DNA from: Thermopolyspora flexuosa
Lineage (GTDB): Bacteria > Actinomycetota > Actinomycetes > Streptosporangiales > Streptosporangiaceae
NCBI RefSeq assembly: GCF_006716785.1
Contig: NZ_VFPQ01000001.1
Coordinates: forward strand, 310,001-374,000
Reading direction: 5' to 3'
DNA length: 64,000 bases
The translations under genes and the position numbers were made by a program. Under the pieces are notes generated by a model that saw only the letters and a list, made by a program, of their open reading frames with translations, was not told where the DNA came from and did no database searches. Below are positions 30,405 to 37,600 of this stretch, one piece after another. Numbering within the stretch: the stretch's first letter is position 1; each line of letters begins with the position of its first letter.

Positions 30405-31268
30405 TCACCCGTCGGCTAGGGATTTTGCCGCTCTTATCAGCATAGTTCGCGTGTCCTGAGGGCTGAGGGCCACCGCTCTCAGGTGGTCGAAAGCGTTGAC
30501 GTAGTTACGGATCTCTTCTGGCTTATCCAGGGAGATACTTCCGCCTATGGTCTCCATGTAAACAACGTCCGTTTCGGACGGTTCCTCGAATTTAAGGATG
30601 ACGAAGGGCCCGCAGATCCCCGGGTGCGCCCCGACCGTGTAGGGGACGATCTGGATCGTCGTCTTGCCGGCCTCGCTCGCCGTGATCAGGTGCTCGAGCT
30701 GGGCGAGCATCACCTTGGGGCCGCCGACCACGCGGTGGATCGCGGCTTCATCGATGATCGCCCAAAGCTGGGGACGATCGGGCTTGTCGAGCACGCGCTG
30801 ACGGTTCATGCGTACCTCGACGCGCCGCCGGATCTCGTCGGTGTCGAGTTCGAGTGGCCCGCCCTTGCCCAAAGCCATCGCGTAGTCCTCGGTCTGCAAC
30901 AGTCCTGGGACCACGGCGAGTTGGAAAGTGTGGATGGCGTACGCCTCCTCTTCCAGGCCGATGATGAATTCGTATCGGCTGGGCAGAACGTCGCGGTATG
31001 CGTACCACCACCCTCGTTTACGGGACTCCTTGGCGAGTTGAACCAGTGCCGCCAGATGTTCCTCGTCCGTCACCCCGTAGAGGGCGCACATCACCCGGAC
31101 GTCATTCGGGTGCGGTGCGGTACGGCCGGTTTCGATACGGAAGACCTTGGTGTGATGCCAGTCCAGTTGCCGGGCGACCTCCTCCTGGGTGAGTCCCGCC
31201 TCTTCGCGAAGCCTTTTCAGTTCTGCGACGAGCTGACGGCGCCGTACCCGATTCTGTCCGCTCGACAT
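30405..31268 (-). CDS. XRE-family regulator with DUF5753 ligand domain (WhiJ-like)
   Basis: A 287-residue regulator. The helix-turn-helix lies at about 14-70 (LRREEAGLTQEEVARQLDWHHTKVFRIETGR-like core). The DUF5753 domain fills about 90-280, with AYAIHTFQLAVVPGLLQTEDYA, WAIIDEAAIHRVVGG and ETIGGSISLDKPEE. Such proteins govern development and antibiotic production in Streptomyces together with DUF397 partners and an RsbW-like ATPase. All three components are present here. Inverted repeats in the divergent promoter region at 31329-31373 are candidate operators. Confidence 0.9.
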   Translation of the reverse strand: MSSGQNRVRRRQLVAELKRLREEAGLTQEEVARQLDWHHTKVFRIETGRTAPHPNDVRVMCALYGVTDEEHLAALVQLAKESRKRGWWYAYRDVLPSRYEFIIGLEEEAYAIHTFQLAVVPGLLQTEDYAMALGKGGPLELDTDEIRRRVEVRMNRQRVLDKPDRPQLWAIIDEAAIHRVVGGPKVMLAQLEHLITASEAGKTTIQIVPYTVGAHPGICGPFVILKFEEPSETDVVYMETIGGSISLDKPEEIRNYVNAFDHLRAVALSPQDTRTMLIRAAKSLADG

Positions 31269-31328
31269 GTGAAAACTCCCTCCCGGCCCGCTCTGAAGCC
31301 ACTATCGTGATTAGCGCTTCTTGCAGCC

Positions 31329-31373
31329 CTGCATAAAACGGCATGCAGTGGACCTAGCAACGCAAAGCATGCC
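31329..31373. promoter_or_regulatory. Nested inverted repeats in divergent promoter region
   Basis: CTGCAT (31329-31334) faces ATGCAG (31343-31348), and GGCATGC (31340-31346) faces GCATGCC (31367-31373). The repeats lie in the 154-bp gap between the XRE-DUF5753 regulator and the divergent small gene, the natural place for an autoregulatory operator. The spacing of the two arm sets differs, so the true site is uncertain. Confidence 0.4.
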
Positions 31374-31422
31374 ACCTATGCGGAGTCACGCGCTGGCGAA
31401 GTGCGAAAGGTCGGTTTTGTTC

Positions 31423-31746
31423 ATGACGGCTTCCCAGGCGACGCGCACCGTTGTCTACCTGGTTCAGGCCAGGAGCGAAACGGGCGATTGGAACGATACA
31501 GGAGAGTTCGGAGTTGGAAAGTCGCGCGGCGTCCGAATCGTCGCGGAAAGCATTCTTCGCGCATACGAAGCGGGGAATTCGCGAAACTGGCGAATTATCG
31601 CCTGGGACGCCTGGACGGTCGAGCAGCTACTCGGCTGCGCTCCGTACCCCGAGCACGACCATCCCGCCGCCCAACTCGCCTGGATCCAGGCGATACGCGA
31701 GCACGTGCCGCCTCACGCCGAGGTCACCTCGACACGCAGATCCTGA
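31423..31746 (+). CDS. Small protein of unknown function
   Basis: A 107-residue protein if it starts at the ATG at 31423 (MTASQATRTVVYLVQA). An earlier ATG at 31321 would add 34 residues but overlaps the putative operator. It has a conserved look: RIVAESILRAYEAGNSRNWRIIAWDAW, then an acidic/His-rich segment EHDHPAAQLAWIQAIREHV. No known domain is recognised. It is followed 30 bp later by the RsbW-like gene, so the two probably form one transcript divergent from the WhiJ-like regulator. Confidence 0.6.
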   Translation: MTASQATRTVVYLVQARSETGDWNDTGEFGVGKSRGVRIVAESILRAYEAGNSRNWRIIAWDAWTVEQLLGCAPYPEHDHPAAQLAWIQAIREHVPPHAEVTSTRRS

Positions 31747-31776
31747 CCCCACTCGCGTCATCCACAGGAGTCCCCC

Positions 31777-32328
31777 ATGCAGTCGCACGAGCTCCCCCTC
31801 CCCGACCCGTACGGCCCCCTGACCCCACACCCGTCGATACCGGCCACTCCCCGAGCGGGCCACCCCCATCGCGGATGCGCCTCCCCAAGCGGCCCCACCT
31901 CCCAAGACCGCTTCCGAAGCTGCATCGCTCTCCCCGCCATGCCCACATCGGTGGCGACCGCCCGCATGCATACCCGCCACCTGCTCCGCCGCTGGCACCT
32001 GGCCACCATCGCCGACGACGCCGGCCTCGTGGTCACCGAACTCCTGACCAACGCAATAAAGGCAGCCGGCCCCATCCCACCCCAGCCCCGCTACCGCGAC
32101 CTCTACGACCACCTCGCGGTCGTCTGCCTCTGCCTTCACAACCTGACCGACGAACTCCTCATCGAGGTCTGGGACCCGAAGAACAACCCCCCAATCCCCC
32201 GCGACGCCACCCCCACCGACGAAGGCGGCCGCGGTCTCCTCTTGGTCGACGCCCTAACCCTCGCCTGGGGCACCCACTGGCCCCACCAAGGCGGCAAAAT
32301 CGTCTGGGCCACCCTCACCCTCAACTAG
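31777..32328 (+). CDS. RsbW-like ATP-binding protein (HATPase_c, anti-sigma type)
   Basis: A 183-residue protein. After a Pro-rich N-terminus of about 45 residues come the GHKL ATP-site boxes: N box VVTELLTNAIKA, G1 box VWDPKNNPP and G2 GGRGLLLVDAL. This is the single-domain RsbW/SpoIIAB-like group found beside WhiJ/DUF397 genes and may act as a kinase or sequestering factor for a regulator. AGGAG sits six bases before the ATG. Its TAG shares the palindrome CTAG with the stop of the converging NLR-like gene. Confidence 0.85.
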   Translation: MQSHELPLPDPYGPLTPHPSIPATPRAGHPHRGCASPSGPTSQDRFRSCIALPAMPTSVATARMHTRHLLRRWHLATIADDAGLVVTELLTNAIKAAGPIPPQPRYRDLYDHLAVVCLCLHNLTDELLIEVWDPKNNPPIPRDATPTDEGGRGLLLVDALTLAWGTHWPHQGGKIVWATLTLN

Positions 32329-35300
32329 CCCTGAGAGCTCCCCCCTGAGGCATCGTCCTTGACCGCCCTGAGATTGCTCCTCACCGTCTCAGTGATCGGA
32401 TGGCCATCCCCCAGCACCCGCTCTGCATCGGCGAGGGTGCGTTCGTAGAGGGGGATGGCGCGGTTGAGGTCCCCGGCCGCTCCGTAGGCGTAGGCGAGGT
32501 TGTTACGTGAGGCCAGGGTGTCGGGGTGGTCGGGGCCGAGGATGCGCTCGCGGTCGGCCAGGGTGCGTTCGTACAGGGGGATGGCGCGGTTGAGGTCCCC
32601 GGCCGCTCCGTAGGCGTAGGCGAGGTTGTTACGTGAGGCCAGGGTGTCGGGGTGGTCGGGGCCGAGGATGCGCTCGGTATCTGCGAGGGTGCGTTCGTAC
32701 AGGGGGATGGCGCGGTTGAGGTCCCCGGCCGCTCCGTAGGCGTAGGCGAGGTTGTTGCGTGAGGTGAGGGTGTCGGGGTGGTCGGGGCCGAGGATGCGCT
32801 CGCGGTCGGCCAGGGTGCGTTCGTACAGGGGGATGGCGCGGTTGAGGTCCCCGGCCGATTCGTAGGCGTAGGCGAGGTTGTTGCGTGAGGTGAGGGTGTT
32901 GGGGTGGTTGGGGCCGAGGATGCGCTCGGTATCTGCGAGGGTGCGTTCGTACAGGGGGATGGCGCGGTTGAGGTCCCCGGCCGATTCGTAGGCGCCGGCG
33001 AGGTTGTTGCGTGAGGTGAGGGTGTTGGGGTGGTCGGGGCCGAGGATGCGCTCGGTATCTGCGAGGGTGCGTTCGTACAGGGGGATGGCGCGGTTGAGGT
33101 CCCCGGCCGCTCGGTAGGCGCCGGCGAGGTTGTTGCGTGAGATGAGGGTGTCGGGGTGGTCGGGGCCGAGGATGCGCTCGCGGTCGGCCAGGGTGCGTTC
33201 GAACAGGGGGATGGCGCGGTTGAGGTCCCCGGCCGATTCGTAGGCGCCGGCGAGGTTGTTGCGTGAGATGAGGGTGTCGGGGTGGTCGGGGCCGAGGATG
33301 CGCTCGCGGTCGGCCAGGGTGCGTTCGAACAGGGGGATGGCGCGGTTGAGGTCCCCGGCCGATTCGTAGGCGCCGGCGAGGTTGTTGCGTGAGGTGAGGG
33401 TGTCGGGGTGGTCGGGGCCGAGGATGCGCTCGGTATCTGCGAGGGTGCGTTCGTACAGGGGGATGGCGCGGTTGAGGTCCCCGGCCGCTCCGTAGGCGTA
33501 GGCGAGGTTGTTGCGTGAGGTGAGGGTGTCGGGGTGGTCGGGGCCGAGGATGCGCTCGCGGTCGGCCAGGGTGCGTTCGAACAGGGGGATGGCGCGGTTG
33601 AGGTCCCCGGCCGATTCGTAGGCGTAGGCGAGGTTGTTGCGTGAGGTGAGGGTGTTGGGGTGGTTGGGGCCGAGGATGCGCTCGGTATCTGCGAGGGTGC
33701 GTTCGTACAGGGGGATGGCGCGGTTGAGGTCCCCGGCCGATTCGTAGGCGCCGGCGAGGTTGTTGCGTGAGGTGAGGGTGTTGGGGTGGTCGGGGCCGAG
33801 GATGCGCTCGGTATCTGCGAGGGTGCGTTCGTACAGGGGGATGGCGCGGTTGAGGTCCCCGGCCGATTCGTAGGCGCCGGCGAGGTTGTTGCGTGAGGTG
33901 AGGGTGTCGGGATGGTCATGTCCCCTCACTTTCTCGATGACGTCAAGTGCGCGCTCAAAACAGTCGATGGCACGGCGGGCATCGCCCTGGCCAATCAGGA
34001 AGAGGCCGCTTTCGTTGAACAGTCGCGCAAGGTCGACGGTCTCGGTGTCAGCAGGGGCGTGGGCAACCAAAGCGGCGATGTGCGGGACTAGGGTCCGCCA
34101 TCGAGGCCAGCTGGTCGGGTCGTTGTACGGGGTCGACGGCAGGGCTGCGCTGATGAGGGTGATGGCCTGGTGCAGGGCGTGACGAATGTCCTCAGGACGG
34201 CGGTGGGGGTCGGCGGGATCGGGAGTACGGGTGACGGCCTGCACAAGGCGGTGCACGGTGATGCCCGACCTGTCATTGTTGATCATGTTGTACGCGGACA
34301 GTGCGCCGAGAGCCTGCTGGAGTTGTGGAGGTTCGGCGAAGCCCTCGAGCAGTACGTGAGGGATCGCTTCGGGCCCATACCAGGCCAGAACCCGTAGCAG
34401 GTCGCCGGCGAGGGGTATACCGGTGAGCTGATCGAGTGTGACCCGCCAGACCCGGGCGATGGTGCGCGCGCTGTCGCCGCCCTGCGCGACCTGCTCGAAC
34501 ATCTGGGCGGGATACCTCTGCAGCAGGCCCAGATACGCGCGTGGCGACAGACGGTTTTGATGGATGTAGGCGCCCGCCTGCTCGATGGCCAGCGGCAGAC
34601 AGCCCAGCTCGCGCACCAGCTCCTTCGCGCCGTCGAGATCGACGTCGGTGCCGTCATGGGTGACGATCCGGGTCAACAGGTCGACCGCCTCTTTCTCGCT
34701 CAACACATCCAGCCGCAACACTGAGGCGCCCAAGCGGTGCCATCCCGCGCCGAGTCGGCTGGTCACCAGCAGCTTCCCGGCTGAGATGCGCCCCATCAGA
34801 TCAGCGACGTGATCGGGCTTGGTCACGTTGTCGAGCAAGAGCAGCCAGTCGGAGTGGCAGGCGAGCCAGGCGATCGCCCGCTTGGTCAGCGCGGCCGACG
34901 GCAGTACGTCGGCGAGTTCCGGCTGCAGTGCCGCCGCCAGCTCCGCAAGCCCGGCTTCGATGGAGGCAGGGCTGTCGGCGATGATCCACCACACCGGGTT
35001 GTACGTCCCGGATCTGGCTTTTTTCATGGCGTAACGGGCGGCCAGTGTCGATTTCCCGATGCCGCCCAGCCCGTGCACCGCGGCGACGACGACCCGGCTT
35101 TGTCCATCGAGCGCCCGCTCGAGGTCGGAGAGATCCTTTTCACGCCCGACGAACAACTCTGCCTGAACGGGCAGGTTGACGAGGTTCCGCGGAGCGGCCA
35201 CCTCCTCGACCGGGCGCAACGCCTCGGCGGGCAGCATTGTCTGCCAGTTGACGGTGTTATCACCTGTGGAGATGATCCCGCGGTTCCCGTCTCCCAGCCA

Positions 35301-35447
35301 TACCGCTCGGGAGCCGAGTGTCGCCTCCTCATTCGATCCGTCGGCAGATGGCGGGAACGGCTCGGCAGCGGGTGATGCCCCGGGAGAACGGGCTTCCGAG
35401 GGTTTGTCCGATTGCGGGCGACGCCGCCAGAGAGGCCAGGGTGTCAT
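32325..35447 (-). CDS. STAND/NB-ARC ATPase with TPR array and N-terminal amyloid-like motif
   Basis: A 1040-residue NLR-like protein. Residues 51-67 carry LGDGNRGIISTGDNTVN, close to the tail motif of the small membrane protein encoded just upstream. The NB-ARC ATPase follows: Walker A GLGGIGKST at 126-134, Walker B LLLLD at 202-206, a sensor arginine in LLVTSR and a GLPL-like CLPLA near 283. A winged-helix/helical region spans about 330-510. Residues 512-1015 are twelve nearly identical 42-residue TPR units (SRNNLAGAYESAGDLNRAIP-type). The start is coupled (ATGA) to the upstream gene. A ligand-gated oligomerising switch is inferred. Confidence 0.88.
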   Translation of the reverse strand: MTPWPLWRRRPQSDKPSEARSPGASPAAEPFPPSADGSNEEATLGSRAVWLGDGNRGIISTGDNTVNWQTMLPAEALRPVEEVAAPRNLVNLPVQAELFVGREKDLSDLERALDGQSRVVVAAVHGLGGIGKSTLAARYAMKKARSGTYNPVWWIIADSPASIEAGLAELAAALQPELADVLPSAALTKRAIAWLACHSDWLLLLDNVTKPDHVADLMGRISAGKLLVTSRLGAGWHRLGASVLRLDVLSEKEAVDLLTRIVTHDGTDVDLDGAKELVRELGCLPLAIEQAGAYIHQNRLSPRAYLGLLQRYPAQMFEQVAQGGDSARTIARVWRVTLDQLTGIPLAGDLLRVLAWYGPEAIPHVLLEGFAEPPQLQQALGALSAYNMINNDRSGITVHRLVQAVTRTPDPADPHRRPEDIRHALHQAITLISAALPSTPYNDPTSWPRWRTLVPHIAALVAHAPADTETVDLARLFNESGLFLIGQGDARRAIDCFERALDVIEKVRGHDHPDTLTSRNNLAGAYESAGDLNRAIPLYERTLADTERILGPDHPNTLTSRNNLAGAYESAGDLNRAIPLYERTLADTERILGPNHPNTLTSRNNLAYAYESAGDLNRAIPLFERTLADRERILGPDHPDTLTSRNNLAYAYGAAGDLNRAIPLYERTLADTERILGPDHPDTLTSRNNLAGAYESAGDLNRAIPLFERTLADRERILGPDHPDTLISRNNLAGAYESAGDLNRAIPLFERTLADRERILGPDHPDTLISRNNLAGAYRAAGDLNRAIPLYERTLADTERILGPDHPNTLTSRNNLAGAYESAGDLNRAIPLYERTLADTERILGPNHPNTLTSRNNLAYAYESAGDLNRAIPLYERTLADRERILGPDHPDTLTSRNNLAYAYGAAGDLNRAIPLYERTLADTERILGPDHPDTLASRNNLAYAYGAAGDLNRAIPLYERTLADRERILGPDHPDTLASRNNLAYAYGAAGDLNRAIPLYERTLADAERVLGDGHPITETVRSNLRAVKDDASGGSSQG
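32403..33914 (-). repeat. Twelve 126-bp TPR-coding tandem repeats
   Basis: Twelve 126-bp units run in frame with very few differences, far fewer than TPR function would require. Differences are limited to a few sites (Y/F, T/R, D/N, G/Y, ES/GA/RA, T/I/A). Units 2-4 recur as units 8-10: for example a TTGGGGTGGTTGGGG variant appears at about 32899 and again exactly 756 bp (six units) later. Unequal recombination has clearly homogenised the array. Copy number may vary and may be mis-assembled from short reads. Confidence 0.95.
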
Positions 35448-35758
35448 CGCTGGATATTGGTCGTGTTGTCGCCGGTCGAGGCGATCCCGTTGTTGTCACC
35501 CGAGATCGTGATCGACCGCCCCTGCGCAGGCGGTGTGTGCCGGCCGTTTCGCTCGTCGCGGCGTTGCCGTTCGGTTCGCAGGCCGTACACCGACGCCCAG
35601 AGCCCGGCGACCGCCACGAACAGCCCGAGCACGCTGGCGAGTTTGTCCGCGTCGTCGAGTCCTACGTGGACGAAATGGACGGTCAAGGCCGAGAGCGCCG
35701 CCAACGTGACGATCGCCCCGCCCCACATGAACACGCGGCCGCGCATGTCCGTCATCAT
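35444..35758 (-). CDS. Small two-helix membrane protein with C-terminal amyloid-like motif
   Basis: A 104-residue protein (ATG at 35758; another at 35755, and a TTG at 35782). Helix 1 is about 9-33 (VFMWGGAIVTLAALSALTVHF) and helix 2 about 40-60 (LASVLGLFVAVAGLWASVYG). A charged linker follows, then SITISGDNNGIASTGDNTTN ending four residues from the C-terminus. The same GDxNxGIxSTGDNTxN motif is at the N-terminus of the NB-ARC/TPR protein, whose start overlaps this stop as ATGA. This suggests a membrane-acting effector recruited by motif-to-motif templating. No ribosome site is evident. Confidence 0.75.
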   Translation of the reverse strand: MMTDMRGRVFMWGGAIVTLAALSALTVHFVHVGLDDADKLASVLGLFVAVAGLWASVYGLRTERQRRDERNGRHTPPAQGRSITISGDNNGIASTGDNTTNIQR

Positions 35759-35766
35759 CGGGCGTT

Positions 35767-35807
35767 TTGCATGATCACGCAAAGTGTTGACGGTTTGGGC
35801 GCCAAAC
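35767..35807. promoter_or_regulatory. Two palindromes upstream of the NLR-like operon
   Basis: GTTTGG-GCG-CCAAAC (35793-35807) is a perfect inverted repeat. TTGC-A-TGATCA-C-GCAA (35767-35782) is a near-perfect 16-bp palindrome. Both lie directly before the start of the small membrane-protein gene. They could be operators that keep this potentially toxic pair silent; no dedicated regulator gene can be assigned. The rest of the gap to 36071 shows no gene. Confidence 0.45.
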
Positions 35808-36071
35808 TCGGGCGGCTACCTGTCCGGCTATGTGTACGGCGGCTCAGAGGGTGCGAATCGTGACGTTTTCGGGGAACTGGTCGAGAATGGCTGTTCCGAA
35901 CAGGAAGTCCGATGTGAGGGACTCGTTTTCGAGTGGTGACGGCGCAGGTTCCCTCAGCCGTCTTGTCGCCGGTACGCCGACCGCGAGGGCTCAGCGTCGC
36001 GCCGCCTGCCTGGTCGAACGCTCGGAGATCTCATCCTGTCGATGGTCAGGCCATGATCTTCGAATCGCAAA

Positions 36072-36254
36072 CTAGTCATCCTGAGCGCCGCTCTTGTCCG
36101 TGCCGAGCCTGTTCCTCACCGTCTCGGTGAGCCGGGCGACATCACCCGGCGATCGCTCTGCATCGGTGGGGTTGCGTTCGCACAGGGACATGGCGCGGTC
36201 GGGGTCGCCGGCCTTCCGGTAGGCGTCGGCGACCGCGATAATGCAAAGAGCCGC
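36072..36254 (-). pseudogene. Decayed TPR C-terminus, remnant of a second NLR-like gene
   Basis: The last 59 codons of this frame match the end of the NB-ARC/TPR protein. AVADAYRKAGDPDRAMSLCER aligns with LAYAYGAAGDLNRAIPLYER, and LTETVRNRL aligns with ITETVRSNL, with stops at nearly the same place. The DNA also aligns (ATGGCGCGGT...CCGGCC blocks). No start codon, NB-ARC domain or further TPR unit is left. It lies on the same strand, just upstream of the intact system. It looks like what remains of a tandem duplicate after deletion. Confidence 0.7.
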
Positions 36255-36413
36255 CCATACTTGAGGAAACAATGTGAACTTCCCTATGGCCTGCGGCGCA
36301 ATCCCGGCGGACTCGGCTATGGCGGAGCGGGCCTCGCGGCCGTGAGTGACGCGGACGTTTCCCGGCGGACCGTGCTTTTCGGGATGTGACGGTGCCGCGT
36401 AGGCTCGCTGAGC

Positions 36414-37592
36414 GTGGAGCCGGATCTGGAGTTCGTGAGCAAGCGGGCCGGGCGGGCGCCGGAGGAGCTGACCCGGCGGGACGTGGCCCGGGCGCTGCTC
36501 GCGACGTCGTCGGGGAGGGCGCTCGTGGCGTTGCCGGCGCTGCGGCGCGAGATGGAGGAGGCAGGCAACCCGCTGTCGCCGGTGTTCTGGGAGTCCGCGA
36601 AGCGGACGCTCATGAGCATCGAGTCCGGTAACGCGACCGTGGGCGACGTGCAGCGGTGGCTGGAGTCCACGGGGACCGAGCCGATGCTGCTCACCCGCGG
36701 GTACTTCGTGTGGGCCGACGAGGACGAACGCGGGCCGGTGGCCGCCGAGATGCACCAGCGGCTCGTCGCCTACCTGGAGGAGCAGGTGGCCGCCGGGGTG
36801 ATCGACCCCGACCGGCTCGCCGTTGACGACGCCGAGGCCCGGGCCGTGTACGAGGAGCTGCAGGAGCGGTGGCTGGAGACGCCGCTGCCGGACGGCCGGG
36901 TGCCGAGCGAGGCGGTGCTCGACGAGGAGGACGAGACGCTGCTCGCCGAGCGGCACGAGGAGGAGGCGTACGCGCTGGAGGAGCTGCGCCGCATCCTCGC
37001 CGAGCTGCCCGAGCCGCCGCGACCGGACGCCGAGCTGCGCGCCGCCGCGGTACGGCTCCGCGCCGTGCTGGCCGAGCCCGGGTACCCGGGCAACGTGCTG
37101 CGCGCCTGCGCGGGGTTCGACGAGCTGCCCATGCCGGAGGACGACGAGGAGCTCTGGCTCGCCGTCGCCGCCGGCATCGCGGGCCCGATCTCCGACCTGC
37201 CGGATGACGAGCGCACCGAGGAGCTCGCCGAGCTGAACGGCGAGGTCGGCCGCGAGGAGTCGGCGCTCGCCTCGCTGTGCGGGATCGAGTACGCCGACTG
37301 GCTCGCGGCCGTGGCCGCGCTCGCCCGGCGCGGTCCCGGGGTGCTCGCCTCGCCGGAGCGGCTGGCCCGGATGGTCGCCGAGTCCGAGGACGTGGAGATC
37401 GACCTCGGCGAGTTCGGCGACGCGTACGGCGACTTCGACGCCGCCGACGACATCGAGGCCACCGAGGCGTTGTTCGCCGCGGTCACCCCGCTGTGGCGGG
37501 TGCTCGGCATCGTCGACGCCAACGACGTGCTCACCCCGCTCGGCTGGTGGGGGCTGCCGAAGGCGCTCGAGCGCTCCTGGTCCGCGGACTGA
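36414..37592 (+). CDS. Acidic helical protein of unknown function
   Basis: A 392-residue soluble protein, strongly acidic (runs such as EEDETLLAERHEEE and DDERTEELAELNGE). It starts GTG-GAG-CCG about ten bases after TAGGCT, a possible -10 box, with no ribosome site, so it may be leaderless. It contains many short Leu/Ala helices, two Trp-rich spots (RGYFVWADEDE, TPLGWWGLPKA) and one Cys pair far apart (RACAGF, SLCGIE). No family is recognised. It converges on the MMPL gene with only 8 bp between stops. Confidence 0.7.
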   Translation: MEPDLEFVSKRAGRAPEELTRRDVARALLATSSGRALVALPALRREMEEAGNPLSPVFWESAKRTLMSIESGNATVGDVQRWLESTGTEPMLLTRGYFVWADEDERGPVAAEMHQRLVAYLEEQVAAGVIDPDRLAVDDAEARAVYEELQERWLETPLPDGRVPSEAVLDEEDETLLAERHEEEAYALEELRRILAELPEPPRPDAELRAAAVRLRAVLAEPGYPGNVLRACAGFDELPMPEDDEELWLAVAAGIAGPISDLPDDERTEELAELNGEVGREESALASLCGIEYADWLAAVAALARRGPGVLASPERLARMVAESEDVEIDLGEFGDAYGDFDAADDIEATEALFAAVTPLWRVLGIVDANDVLTPLGWWGLPKALERSWSAD

Positions 37593-37600
37593 CCCCTACG

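Noticed and set aside
32403-33914. Regular direct repeats that could suggest a CRISPR array
   Set aside because: The period is 126 bp with no unique spacers, and the repeats translate into TPR units in frame with a larger gene.
35830-36075. An 81-codon plus-strand frame between the NLR-like system and the TPR remnant
   Set aside because: It has no ribosome site or conserved pattern, and its end overlaps the better-supported TPR remnant on the other strand.
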